Under the pieces are notes generated by a model. The model had not been told where the DNA came from, made no database searches, and worked only from the letters and a program-made list of their open reading frames with translations. Of a stretch of 64,000 nt of DNA, positions 43,175 to 51,704 are shown piece by piece. Position 1 is the first letter of the stretch, and the number at the start of each line of letters is the position of its first letter. This stretch comes from Nioella sp965215655 (lineage in GTDB: Bacteria > Pseudomonadota > Alphaproteobacteria > Rhodobacterales > Rhodobacteraceae), in NCBI RefSeq assembly GCF_965215655.1, contig NZ_OZ244111.1, positions 3,038,001-3,102,000 on the forward strand, in the 5' to 3' direction. The translations under genes were made by a program, and so were the position numbers.

Positions 43175-43190
43175 TTTGGGGGATCGACCC
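43175..43190 (+). promoter_or_regulatory. Repeated promoter element, copy 2
   Basis: Exact copy of the 16-nt element at 42680-42695, placed 65 nt before the ATG at 43255 (67 nt in copy 1). Downstream CCCCCTAGGCTTGTCACAT and GAGAAAGGCCC mirror copy 1 with small gaps. Matching spacing from element to start argues for a shared promoter with a regulator site rather than chance. Confidence 0.55.
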
Positions 43191-43254
43191 TATCCGCAGC
43201 CGGGCATCCACCCCCTAGGCTTGTCACATACCCCAAACCGAGAAAGGCCCTGCA

Positions 43255-43620
43255 ATGCCCAGTCCTACCCGCCGCCAGTTGCTGCTCGCGCCTTTCCTGT
43301 TGGGGGTGTTTCCCGCAAAGGCCGACCTCTTCCCAACCCATCCCGCGACGCGAACCATCGCGGCACAGCCCGGCATCACCGGGGGAACCTATCTGGGACA
43401 ATGGACCGACGGACAGGAACTGCGTCAGATCCTGCGTGTGATCGGCCCGGACATGATCACGCTACAGAGACAGGGCTATTCCACCCCGCCCGTCCCCTAC
43501 CACCGGATCGCGCAGGACCGGTTCCAAAGCGGCAACGGCAACAGTCTGACAGTGATCAGCACCACACGCCTGCGCTGGACGAATGCCAACGGCACCGGCG
43601 TGATCTACAATCTGGAATGA
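43255..43620 (+). CDS. Small exported protein of unknown function, twin-arginine-like leader
   Basis: A 121-residue protein beginning MPSPTRRQLLLAPFLLG, a twin-arginine-like leader with cleavage near PAKA. The mature part (TYLGQWTDGQELRQILRVIG, then TTRLRWTNANGTGVIYNLE) looks beta-rich and has no cysteine. I recognise no family. It follows the second copy of the shared promoter element and converges with a Rieske oxygenase gene 7 nt away. Confidence 0.65.
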   Translation: MPSPTRRQLLLAPFLLGVFPAKADLFPTHPATRTIAAQPGITGGTYLGQWTDGQELRQILRVIGPDMITLQRQGYSTPPVPYHRIAQDRFQSGNGNSLTVISTTRLRWTNANGTGVIYNLE

Positions 43621-43627
43621 CCGGCCA

Positions 43628-44647
43628 TCAGGTTTCCGCCTTGATCGCCCGATCCAGCATCAGCCGAAACGCCTTGGCCCCGGCATCGAGACCAAGGTCG
43701 ATATGGGGTGTCACCGGGGTCTTCATGCCCTTGTGAACCTCTTCCAGAACCTCCTTGTCCTCAAGGAAGGCCATCCGCGCACCGTCATTCATGTAGTCAG
43801 AGATCGCCTGATCCTTCGCATGATCATTGCGGTGCTGGAACCAGAAATAGCGGGTCCGGTCCTCATCAATCGGGGTCATGAAGTTGTAGGAGATGTTGAT
43901 GAAAGTCTGCTCCACCTGCGGCTTGTCATAGCCCCCCGTTCCCACCGGCGTGTAAATCGACTTGTTCACCCCGATAGCGGGCATGCACATCTCGTAATGC
44001 TGCAACCGGTCGCAATCACCCTCGAAGCGGACCAGCTTCGCATAATAGGGCGACGGGGGTTTGTTCTCGATCCAGCGGGATACGACGACGCCGTTGTCGT
44101 GCCGGTCGATATTGAGCGGCTCGTCATCCGTGCCCGCCCCCGCAAAGGAGCTGACATGCACCCAAGCCACATGGCTGGGGTCCAGCAGGTTGTCACAGAC
44201 CCACAGGTAATGGCAGTCGATATCCATCACCCCGCCATCGGTCTTGCCCCAGTTGGGATCGTCGAAATTGGGGATCGGGAAAATGGTATCGGGATCGGCA
44301 AGCTCTGGATCGCCCATCCAGATCCACAGGAAGCGGTAGCGGTCCACGACCGGGTAGGATTTCACCACCGCCCGGCGCGGGGTCATGCCGCGCTGCGTGG
44401 GGCTGTCTGTGCATTTGCCGGTGCAATCGAAGGTCAGCCCATGATAGCCGCATTCGACCGTATCGCCGATCAGGTTGCCCTTGGACAGCGGCAGTTTGCG
44501 GTGTGGACAGGCGTTTTCCAGCGCCACCGGCGTGCCATCTTCCTTGCGGTAGAACACGATACGCTCGCCCAGAAAGGTCTCCGCCTTCAGCTCGCGGCCG
44601 ACATCCTTGCTCCAGGCGGCGACATACCAGCAGTTTTTCAGATACAT
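43628..44647 (-). CDS. Rieske-type aromatic/N-demethylating oxygenase, VanA-like
   Basis: A 339-residue Rieske non-heme iron oxygenase. The 2Fe-2S site is C47, H49, C66, H69 (CPH and CGYH), and the mononuclear iron facial triad includes D156, H159 and H164 (LLDPSHVAWVH). It resembles vanillate O-demethylase oxygenase (VanA) and related O- or N-demethylases. ATG 44647 (MYLKNCWYVAAW) is the family start. No reductase gene is adjacent, so electrons come from elsewhere. The LysR gene 93 nt away is transcribed in the same direction, upstream of it. Confidence 0.9.
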   Translation of the reverse strand: MYLKNCWYVAAWSKDVGRELKAETFLGERIVFYRKEDGTPVALENACPHRKLPLSKGNLIGDTVECGYHGLTFDCTGKCTDSPTQRGMTPRRAVVKSYPVVDRYRFLWIWMGDPELADPDTIFPIPNFDDPNWGKTDGGVMDIDCHYLWVCDNLLDPSHVAWVHVSSFAGAGTDDEPLNIDRHDNGVVVSRWIENKPPSPYYAKLVRFEGDCDRLQHYEMCMPAIGVNKSIYTPVGTGGYDKPQVEQTFINISYNFMTPIDEDRTRYFWFQHRNDHAKDQAISDYMNDGARMAFLEDKEVLEEVHKGMKTPVTPHIDLGLDAGAKAFRLMLDRAIKAET

Positions 44648-44740
44648 GGGTGGCGTCCTTTCTTCGGGTGGCTCCGGCCCATCCTGCCGCAAGGCGCAGG
44701 GTTGCGCCATGGGGCAGAGGTAATGCCCCCATTAGGCAGG

Positions 44741-45679
44741 CTAATTCATTGGCAAAACAGCGTCCGGCAGGTCCGGTTCCGAGGCGACCTCGGACCTGAT
44801 CCATGACAGGAAGCTTTGCACCTTCGCGCTGTCCATGCGGTCATGGCGCAGGACCAGCCAATAGGAGAGCGGCGACTGCGCAATATCGGGGAATGGCCGC
44901 ACCAGCCGCCCATCCAGAAGCGCGTCGATCACCAGCGGTTTGCGCCCAAGCGCCACGCCGATCCCTTGAATCGCCGCCTGTACCACAAGATTCGATTGCC
45001 CGAAGCGTCGGGACTTGGCCGGTTTCGGCAGGGTCAGGCCGCAATTTCGCGCCCAGAAGTCCCACGTGGGGGCCGCATTGCCGAAGCTTTCGTTTTCGTC
45101 ATGCAGCAGGGTGTGGCGGGCCAGATCCTGCAATCGGTGCAGGCCGGGCGGGCCTTCGATCAATGCGGGGGCGCAGACGGGTGTCAGGCATTCATGCATC
45201 AGGTGTTCCACGTGGAAACCGGGGTAGTCACCAAGACCGTACCGAATGCCGATATCGGCGTCGGCGGCGGAAAACGGGTGCTGGCCGGTATCCGTCGCAA
45301 TGGACACGGCCAGATGCGGATGCGTGGTGTCGAAATTGAGCAGGCGGGGGAACAGCCAGGTAAATGCAAAGCCCGGCAAGCAACTGATGACAATGGTGTT
45401 TTCAGACCGGGTCCGGTCTCGTAGCTGAGCGCAGACATCCGAGATCCGCCCCAGCCCGTCCGAGATTGCGCGGGCCAGCTGATCGCCTTCGCGTGTCGGT
45501 TCTGATTTGCGGGCGCCACGGATCAAGAGCTCATGCCCCAGCCATTCCTCCAGGGTCTTCACATGCTGGCTGACGGCGCTCTGGCTGACGCCCAGTTCCT
45601 GCGCGGCGGCAGAGAAGCCCGACAGGCGCACTACCGCCTCGAAAGCACGCAGGGCAGAGAAGGGAAGGTTGATGATCAT
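44741..45679 (-). CDS. LysR-family regulator, GcvA-like
   Basis: A 312-residue LTTR. MIINLPFSALRAFEAVVRLSGFSAAAQELGVSQSAVSQHV is the GcvA-type N-terminus, and the effector domain includes SCLPGFAFTWLFPRL and DIGIRYGLGDYPG. ATG 45679 is preferred over an upstream in-frame start. It lies upstream of the Rieske oxygenase on the same strand and is divergent from the M29-like gene. A perfect palindrome lies just upstream of its start. Confidence 0.9.
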   Translation of the reverse strand: MIINLPFSALRAFEAVVRLSGFSAAAQELGVSQSAVSQHVKTLEEWLGHELLIRGARKSEPTREGDQLARAISDGLGRISDVCAQLRDRTRSENTIVISCLPGFAFTWLFPRLLNFDTTHPHLAVSIATDTGQHPFSAADADIGIRYGLGDYPGFHVEHLMHECLTPVCAPALIEGPPGLHRLQDLARHTLLHDENESFGNAAPTWDFWARNCGLTLPKPAKSRRFGQSNLVVQAAIQGIGVALGRKPLVIDALLDGRLVRPFPDIAQSPLSYWLVLRHDRMDSAKVQSFLSWIRSEVASEPDLPDAVLPMN

Positions 45680-45690
45680 ATAAGTCAGTC

Positions 45691-45705
45691 TAATGGCACC
45701 CATTA
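45691..45705. promoter_or_regulatory. Palindrome upstream of the LysR gene, candidate autoregulatory site
   Basis: TAATGG (45691-45696) and CCATTA (45700-45705) form a perfect 6-bp inverted repeat with centre CAC, 12-26 nt upstream of the LysR ATG. The same gap also has TTAGAG twice at a 9-bp period (45731 and 45740). LysR-type regulators commonly bind such sites in divergent gaps. Confidence 0.4.
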
Positions 45706-45799
45706 CGGGAATCAAATAGCTGAGTGCAACTTAGAGAAGTTAGAGTGACTTTACGATCCGTCAACATTTTTGGTGTAGATCAGGAAAGGAGCCCACCAG

Positions 45800-46885
45800 A
45801 TGCCGACCCCGTCCCCGGAAAAAGGTGCGCTCAACCTGCTGCGCAATTGCGCCCATGCTGCGGCGGGTGACAGGCTGCTCATTGCCTATGAGCCGCCTGA
45901 ATATGGCTATTTCGATGCCGATGCCGTCAGCATCGTTTCCCGAGCCGCCGACCGCCTCGGGCTTCGGGTCGATGCGGTCGACGTGGGGTTCAACCCCGAC
46001 AACCCGCACCTGCCGCCGGAATTGCTGGCCCGGTTCGAAGCGGCAGATATCATCGTCTTCCTCGCACGGCTTGGCGATCAACTGCGGTTTTCGGACATGC
46101 CGCAGGGCAAGACCATCATCGTCAGCTTCGCGCTCTCGCGCGATCTGTTCGGGTCGGGCTTCGCCAATGGCCATCACGCGGCGTTTCTGGATCTGAAAGC
46201 CGCCGTGAACGAGACGCTGGACCGGGCGAATGACGTCCGGATCACCTGTCCGCTCGGAACCGAGATCACCGGCCGGCCCGAGATGAACCTGAACCCCGAC
46301 GGCGACACCACGATCCTGCGCTTTCCGATGTCGGTCTTCACCCCGGTGCCCGCCCATAGTTTCTCGGGCCGCGCGGCGATGAGCTTTCTGACCGGCACCG
46401 GTTCGAAGTATTACGACGACTATTCGCCCGAATTCAGCGCACCGGTTTTTGCCTTGATGGAGAACGGCCGCCTGACCGGGTTCGAGGGCGAACCGGCGGA
46501 TGTCGACCGCGCCAATGCGCAATACGACCGGGTGTCGTCCATGTTCGGGATCGACCGTGATTTCGTCCATTCCTGGCACGCGGGCATTCATCCCGGCTGC
46601 GGCTACCCCTGGGACATGCGGCAGAATTACGAACGGTGGGGCGGCGCGGCCTTCGGCAATCCGCGTATCCTGCATTTCCACACCTGCGGCACCTATGCGC
46701 CGGGTGAGATCAGCTGGAACATCTTCGACCCCACGATCGAGGTCGATGGCGTGACCCTGTGGGAAGAGGGCGTCTTCCGCGCCGACCGCCTGCCCGGCGG
46801 GCCTGCGATTCTTACCCACTATCCGGGCGTGGCAGCCCTGTTTGACAGGCCCGAGCGCGATATCGGCCTGCGGGCCGTAGGATGA
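45800..46885 (+). CDS. M29-like (aminopeptidase T-type) protein, tentative
   Basis: A 361-residue cytoplasmic protein without signal peptide or membrane segments. The C-terminal part (ILHFHTCGTYAPGEISWNIFDPTIEVDG, then WEEGVFRADRLPG) recalls the metal-binding end of M29 metallopeptidases and their unassigned relatives. The N-terminal half (ADIIVFLARLGDQLRF) fits the domain seen in that group. The classic ligand spacing is not fully recognisable, so peptidase activity is uncertain. AAAGGAG precedes the ATG. It is divergent from LysR and lies upstream of the diiron enzyme. Confidence 0.45.
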   Translation: MPTPSPEKGALNLLRNCAHAAAGDRLLIAYEPPEYGYFDADAVSIVSRAADRLGLRVDAVDVGFNPDNPHLPPELLARFEAADIIVFLARLGDQLRFSDMPQGKTIIVSFALSRDLFGSGFANGHHAAFLDLKAAVNETLDRANDVRITCPLGTEITGRPEMNLNPDGDTTILRFPMSVFTPVPAHSFSGRAAMSFLTGTGSKYYDDYSPEFSAPVFALMENGRLTGFEGEPADVDRANAQYDRVSSMFGIDRDFVHSWHAGIHPGCGYPWDMRQNYERWGGAAFGNPRILHFHTCGTYAPGEISWNIFDPTIEVDGVTLWEEGVFRADRLPGGPAILTHYPGVAALFDRPERDIGLRAVG

Positions 46886-46927
46886 GGGGCTTGATCTTGG
46901 TGTCAGGCGCTCCATAATCATTCGGTA

Positions 46928-46953
46928 ATGGGGCCGGTGTGAGGCGGCCCCAT
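46928..46953 (+). terminator. Hairpin between the M29-like and desaturase-like genes
   Basis: ATGGGGCC (46928-46935) pairs with GGCCCCAT (46946-46953), loop 10 nt, 43 nt after the M29-like stop. There is no T-run. It may mark a transcript boundary before the desaturase/Rieske pair. Confidence 0.4.
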
Positions 46954-47045
46954 GGTGCGGAGCACTCCCGTCTCCGGTGCCGGTCCTGTCCGAGATGGCG
47001 CCCCTTTCGGCCCCCGGCACCGGCAGAACTCATGGACCACCCACA

Positions 47046-47984
47046 ATGACACAAGGCATTGTCACGCCCCTGACCCAGGCGCTTGCAGAGGGCAAGCTGA
47101 CCCGGGACGAGCTCAAATCCTTCATGCAACGATCCGACGGCCCGGCGCTGCGGCGGCTGGCGCTTTGGGTGCTGGTGCTGGCCGGCACCACCTCGCTGAT
47201 CGCGCTGGCCTGGGACAGCTGGCTGATCTGGCCCGCCATGTTCCTGCAGGGCATCGTTCTGGTGCACCACTTCTCGCTGCAACACGAATGCGTGCATTAC
47301 ACCGTGTTCCGGACCCGCAAACTGAACGATATCGTGGGCCAGATTTGCGGGCTGATCATCCTCTTGCCGCACCGCTTTTTCCGGTATGAGCATTGCGACC
47401 ACCACACCTATACGCAGCTGACCGGGCAGGACCCCGAACAGATCCCGATGCCGAAAACCTACGGGGAATACCTCTGGTATCTTTCGGCCATACCCTACTG
47501 GCGGGCCAAGTTCACCGAGGTCGCCCGCCACGCCAGCGGGCGGCTTTCCGACGTGGAAAAGCGCTTCATTCCGAAAGAGGAACATGCCGCCGTCTACTGG
47601 GATGCGCGGATGATGCTGGGGGTCTATGCGGTGATCTTTGCTGCCATGGCCCTGACGGGCTGGTGGGGGCTGATCTGGTACTGGATCATCCCGCTGTTCC
47701 TTGGTGAACCGGTGATGCGTTTCATCCGGATGACCGAACATGTGGGCCGTCCCACCGTGGCGCAGATGAGCGATAATACCCGCACCAACCTTGTCTCCGC
47801 CCCGTGGCGCTTCCTGTGCTGGAACATGAACTACCACGCAGAACATCACTACGTGGCCTCCGTGCCCTACCACGCCCTGCCGCGCCTGCACGAAAAACTG
47901 CGCGACCACATCCACGTGGAACCGCGCGGCTATCTTGGGGCGCATCTCGACATCCTGCGCCAGATCCGCGAGGCGCGGGGATGA
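47046..47984 (+). CDS. Fatty-acid-desaturase-type diiron membrane oxygenase
   Basis: A 312-residue membrane protein with the three histidine boxes of the FA desaturase/hydroxylase superfamily: HECVH (80-84), HCDHH (116-120) and HAEHH (264-268). Hydrophobic segments lie around 40-75, 95-110 and 190-220. Its stop overlaps the start of a small Rieske protein by 4 nt, so the Rieske protein is the likely electron donor. The surrounding soxBDAG operon and amino-acid ABC importer suggest oxidation or N-demethylation of a small molecule rather than lipid desaturation. That is inference. Confidence 0.85.
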   Translation: MTQGIVTPLTQALAEGKLTRDELKSFMQRSDGPALRRLALWVLVLAGTTSLIALAWDSWLIWPAMFLQGIVLVHHFSLQHECVHYTVFRTRKLNDIVGQICGLIILLPHRFFRYEHCDHHTYTQLTGQDPEQIPMPKTYGEYLWYLSAIPYWRAKFTEVARHASGRLSDVEKRFIPKEEHAAVYWDARMMLGVYAVIFAAMALTGWWGLIWYWIIPLFLGEPVMRFIRMTEHVGRPTVAQMSDNTRTNLVSAPWRFLCWNMNYHAEHHYVASVPYHALPRLHEKLRDHIHVEPRGYLGAHLDILRQIREARG

Positions 47985-48295
47985 GCGGCAAGGACTGGCG
48001 CGACGTGATCGCGGTGGCGGACCTGGAAAGGAACTGGGTCACGCGGGTGGAGGTCGGGCGGCGCTTGATAGCCGTCTATGACACGCCGAGCGGGGTCTAT
48101 GCCTCGCTCGCGCTGTGCAATCACGGCGGGGCGGATTTGTGTGACGGATATTTCGACGGTCATGTCATCGAATGCCCGCTGCATCAGGGCGCCTTCGACG
48201 TGCGCGACGGGCGGCCCGTGGCGGCCCCGGCGACGCGGCCCATGCGGGTACTGGAGGCACGGGTTCAGGATGGGATGGTGCAGGTCAGGATGTGA
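47981..48295 (+). CDS. Small Rieske 2Fe-2S ferredoxin
   Basis: A 104-residue single-domain Rieske protein with cluster ligands C46, H48, C65 and H68 (CNHGG and CPLHQG). Length and pattern match ferredoxin components of oxygenase systems. It is translationally coupled to the diiron enzyme (ATGA overlap) and overlaps the 3' end of convergent soxG by 11 nt. No dedicated reductase is adjacent. Confidence 0.92.
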   Translation: MSGKDWRDVIAVADLERNWVTRVEVGRRLIAVYDTPSGVYASLALCNHGGADLCDGYFDGHVIECPLHQGAFDVRDGRPVAAPATRPMRVLEARVQDGMVQVRM

Positions 48296-48782
48296 TGCGG
48301 GACAGGTAGTCGTTCACCATCGGGCCGAAGCTTTGTTCAACCGCGACGTCAAAGCCACCCGCACAACGGGTGACGAGCGCTTTCAGCCCGAAAGCTTCCA
48401 TGTAACTCGAACCGTCCGGGCCGAAGCGGCTGGCGTGCAGGTCCATCGGGCAGGCCACGGCCATGACCTCCGCCGCGTCCGGGCCGGTGATGCGGAACAC
48501 CGCCAGCGTGTCGGACACCCGGACGAGGGAGATTTCGGGTGGGGCCTCGGATGGGCGAAGGGCTGCTTCCAAAGGGGCTTCACGGTCCAGATCGGCGCGC
48601 AACAGCCAGTGATCGGGGCCGATGAACATGAGCGTCGCGCCCCCGGCCTCGGTCTTGGAATTGGGTCGTTCGGGAAAGGGCGGCAACGCCTCGCCCGCCC
48701 AGGCCCCAAGTGCCTCTTGCCGGCCTTTCAGGTCGAAAAGCGCCTGCGCCTCCAGCCGTTCGAATGTGACGTCATATGGCAT
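48285..48782 (-). CDS. soxG: Sarcosine oxidase subunit gamma
   Basis: A 165-residue GcvT-related subunit of heterotetrameric sarcosine oxidase. LMFIGPDHWLLRAD and VSDTLAVFRITGPDAAEVMAVACPMDLH are typical SoxG segments. It lies 3 nt after soxA at the end of a long leftward operon and converges with the Rieske ferredoxin gene. Confidence 0.9.
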   Translation of the reverse strand: MPYDVTFERLEAQALFDLKGRQEALGAWAGEALPPFPERPNSKTEAGGATLMFIGPDHWLLRADLDREAPLEAALRPSEAPPEISLVRVSDTLAVFRITGPDAAEVMAVACPMDLHASRFGPDGSSYMEAFGLKALVTRCAGGFDVAVEQSFGPMVNDYLSRITS

Positions 48783-48785
48783 CGT

Positions 48786-51704
48786 TCAGGACCTCAGCTT
48801 GTCGCCGTCGGGGTCGTAATGGCAGGGCGGCGTCACGCGCACCGGGATCACCTCGCCCCCCTTCAGCCGCACATGCGCGGTCTCGCCATGGCGGGTGTGG
48901 CCGTTTTCCAGCAGGGCAAGGCCAACCCATCTTTCATGCACCACGCTCCAGACACAGGCGGTGACGAAGCCTTCGGTTTTTTCCTTGCGGCCGCCCGGCG
49001 TCAGCGGTGCGCCTTCAGGGATCTGGCGGTCGGGCTCGGGGGTCACACCCACCAGCTCTCGCCGTGCCCCGCCCGCTTCGCGCCGGATCTGGACCGCACG
49101 TTTGCCGAGGTAATCGGGCTTCTTCTTCGACATTGCCCACCCCATGCCCAGATCATACGCATCGACCGTCCCGTCCACCTCGTGCCCGAGCGACAGGAAG
49201 CCTTTCTCGACCCGCAGAACATGGCTTGCCTCGGACCCCACGGGCAGGATGCCGAGGGGCTGGCCTGCCTCCATTACCTTCGCCCAAAGCGTGCGCATAT
49301 GGCGGGGGGCGACGTTCACTTCGAAAGACAGTTCCCCGGTGAAACTGACGCGCACCACGCGGGCGGGCAGGCCGGCAACGGTGCCGTCTCGGACGGTCAT
49401 GAAGGGGAAGGCCTCGGGCGCAAGGTCGATATCGGTGCCGAGCGCCGTCATCACCTCCCGCGCCTTCGGACCGCAGATCGTGGCGTTGTTCCACTGGCTG
49501 GTCACGGGGGTGATAAACACGTTCCACTCGGGGAAACGGGTTTGCAGCATCTCCTCCATATGGCCGTTGATCGCGTCGGCATGACCGGTGGAGGTCGAGA
49601 CAATCCAGCGATGGTCATCGAGCCGGAAGCACACCCCGTCATCCATGATCAGCCCGTCATCGGACAGCATCAGACCGTATCGCCCGTGCCCCGGTTTCAG
49701 CGAGGACATGACGTTGCTGTAAAGGTAATCGAGGAACCGGCCCACGTCGCGGCCCTTCAGCTCGAACGTGCCGAGGGGGGAGCCGTCATAGACGCCCACA
49801 CCAAACCGCACCGCGCGGCATTCGCGGTTGGTGGCCTCCTGCAAGCCTTCGCCCGCGCGCGGGAAGAAACCGGGCCTGCGCCAGCGCGCGCCCGCCTCGT
49901 ACATGAAGGCGCCCTGGGCGAGGTTCCATTCGGTGATCGGTGTGTGACGGTACGGCAGCGCGACGGTGCCCTCGCGCAGCCCCCCGATGGCACCGAAAGA
50001 CACCGGGCTGTAGGGTGCGCGAAAGGTGGTGGTGCCAACCTGATCCATGGCCAGTCCCTGCGCCAGCGCCACGGTGCCGATGATATTGATATTGCCGGTC
50101 TTTCCCTGATCGAACCCCATGCCGCCCGTGGTGTAGCGCTTGACGTGCTCGACATTGGAATAGCCCTCGCGCAGGGCAAGATGGATGTCATCCACGGTCA
50201 CGTCGTTTTGCAGGTCGAGGAAGGCCTTGCCCTTCGCGGTTTCCACCCGCCACAGCGGCTCGATTGCATAAGGCAGGTCGGGGGCGTCGGGGATGTCCGG
50301 GCCTTCTGTACCCGTGATCCGCGCGGCGGCCTCGGCGCCGGAGCGCAACGCGTCTTGCAGGGTGAGCGCACCATTAGCCGCGCCTGCGGCGCTGACGGCT
50401 TGCGCGGGCGCATCGGGCAGGAAGGTCGCAAGCGGATCGTCATAGCGCAGGCCGCTGCGCGACTGGGACCAGAGATGCACAGTGGGGTTCCAGCCGCCCG
50501 ACATGGCCAGCAGGTCGCAGGAGAGGATCCGCGCCGACCCGCCTGATTTCGACGCGACAGCCACGCCGCGCAACTGCCGCCCGCCCTGAGCCTCGGTCAC
50601 GACTTTTCCGGCCATGATCTCGATGCCGTGCACGATCGCCCGCGCCTCGTCGGGCACCGCATCACGGCTGTCGACGATGGCCCTGACCTCCACCCCCGCA
50701 GCCGCCAGATCGGCGACGACCGCATAGGCGGAATTGTTGTTGGTGAAGATCACCGCCCGCTTGCCGGGGGCGACGCTGTAGCGGTTGACGTATGTCTGCA
50801 CGGCAGAGGCGAGCATCACGCCGGGCCGGTCGTTGTTGCCAAAGACGAGGCCCCTCTCGATCGCCCCTGTTGCGGTGATCACGTGGCCCGCGCGCACCCG
50901 CCATGTGCGTTCCAGAAGGCTGGGGTTTGCCGGGGCACGCTCCGTCACCATCAGGTAGTTGTGCTCGCGATAGCCCCAGACCGTCGCGTTTTGCAGATGG
51001 GTGACATTGGGCATCGCGCTGAGTTCGGCAACCGTCGCGTCCACCCACTCCAGTGCATCCGTACCGCCGATGGTCAGCCTGCGCGACGGCAGCGATCCGC
51101 CCGGTTCCGTGCCTTCATCCGCAATCATCACCCGAAGCCCCGCGCGGGCAGCGGTGAGCGCCGCCATCAAGCCTGCGGGACCCGCGCCTGCCACCAGCAC
51201 ATCGCAATGGCCGTAGCGGGTTTCATAGTGCCCTGTCGCGGGCGGTTCCGAGGGCGCGGCGGCCAGCCCTGCAGCCTTGCGGATCGGGCGTTCGTAAAAG
51301 TGCCAGTTTGGCCATTTGAACGTCTTGTAATAGAACCCCGCCGGGATGAAACGGCTGGCGAACTGGTTCACCGCGCCGATGTCAAAGGCCAGCGAAGGCC
51401 AGCAGTTCACCGCTTTCGCCGCCAGCCCCTCGGTCAGCGGCACGGTGGAGGCGGGCCGGTTGCCGGACGCATCCTCGCCTCTCAGTTCCACCAGTGTCGA
51501 AGGCTCCTCCACTCCTGCGCCGACAATCCCGCGCGGGCGGTGGTATTTGAAGCTGCGCGCGGTCAGGCGGACACCGTTGGCCAGCAGCGCAGAGGCCAAT
51601 GTATCGCCCTCGAACCCGCTATAGGGCTTGCCGTTGAAGGTGAAATTCAGGGGCCGAGACCGGTCGATCCGGCCGCCCGTTGCCAGCCGGTTACCTGCCG
51701 TCAT
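48786..51704 (-). CDS. soxA: Sarcosine oxidase subunit alpha
   Basis: A 972-residue subunit. It has an N-terminal 2Fe-2S-ferredoxin-like region (FTFNGKPYSGFEGDTLASALLANGV), an FAD/NAD Rossmann domain (DVLVAGAGPAGLMAALTA, about 165-180) and a C-terminal GcvT-type folate domain (about 590-960; VRVSFTGELSFEVNV, LRVEKGFLSLGHEVDG). It moves the methyl group of sarcosine to tetrahydrofolate while SoxB oxidises the amine. ATG 51704 overlaps the soxD end by 14 nt, the usual soxBDAG arrangement. Confidence 0.95.
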   Translation of the reverse strand: MTAGNRLATGGRIDRSRPLNFTFNGKPYSGFEGDTLASALLANGVRLTARSFKYHRPRGIVGAGVEEPSTLVELRGEDASGNRPASTVPLTEGLAAKAVNCWPSLAFDIGAVNQFASRFIPAGFYYKTFKWPNWHFYERPIRKAAGLAAAPSEPPATGHYETRYGHCDVLVAGAGPAGLMAALTAARAGLRVMIADEGTEPGGSLPSRRLTIGGTDALEWVDATVAELSAMPNVTHLQNATVWGYREHNYLMVTERAPANPSLLERTWRVRAGHVITATGAIERGLVFGNNDRPGVMLASAVQTYVNRYSVAPGKRAVIFTNNNSAYAVVADLAAAGVEVRAIVDSRDAVPDEARAIVHGIEIMAGKVVTEAQGGRQLRGVAVASKSGGSARILSCDLLAMSGGWNPTVHLWSQSRSGLRYDDPLATFLPDAPAQAVSAAGAANGALTLQDALRSGAEAAARITGTEGPDIPDAPDLPYAIEPLWRVETAKGKAFLDLQNDVTVDDIHLALREGYSNVEHVKRYTTGGMGFDQGKTGNINIIGTVALAQGLAMDQVGTTTFRAPYSPVSFGAIGGLREGTVALPYRHTPITEWNLAQGAFMYEAGARWRRPGFFPRAGEGLQEATNRECRAVRFGVGVYDGSPLGTFELKGRDVGRFLDYLYSNVMSSLKPGHGRYGLMLSDDGLIMDDGVCFRLDDHRWIVSTSTGHADAINGHMEEMLQTRFPEWNVFITPVTSQWNNATICGPKAREVMTALGTDIDLAPEAFPFMTVRDGTVAGLPARVVRVSFTGELSFEVNVAPRHMRTLWAKVMEAGQPLGILPVGSEASHVLRVEKGFLSLGHEVDGTVDAYDLGMGWAMSKKKPDYLGKRAVQIRREAGGARRELVGVTPEPDRQIPEGAPLTPGGRKEKTEGFVTACVWSVVHERWVGLALLENGHTRHGETAHVRLKGGEVIPVRVTPPCHYDPDGDKLRS

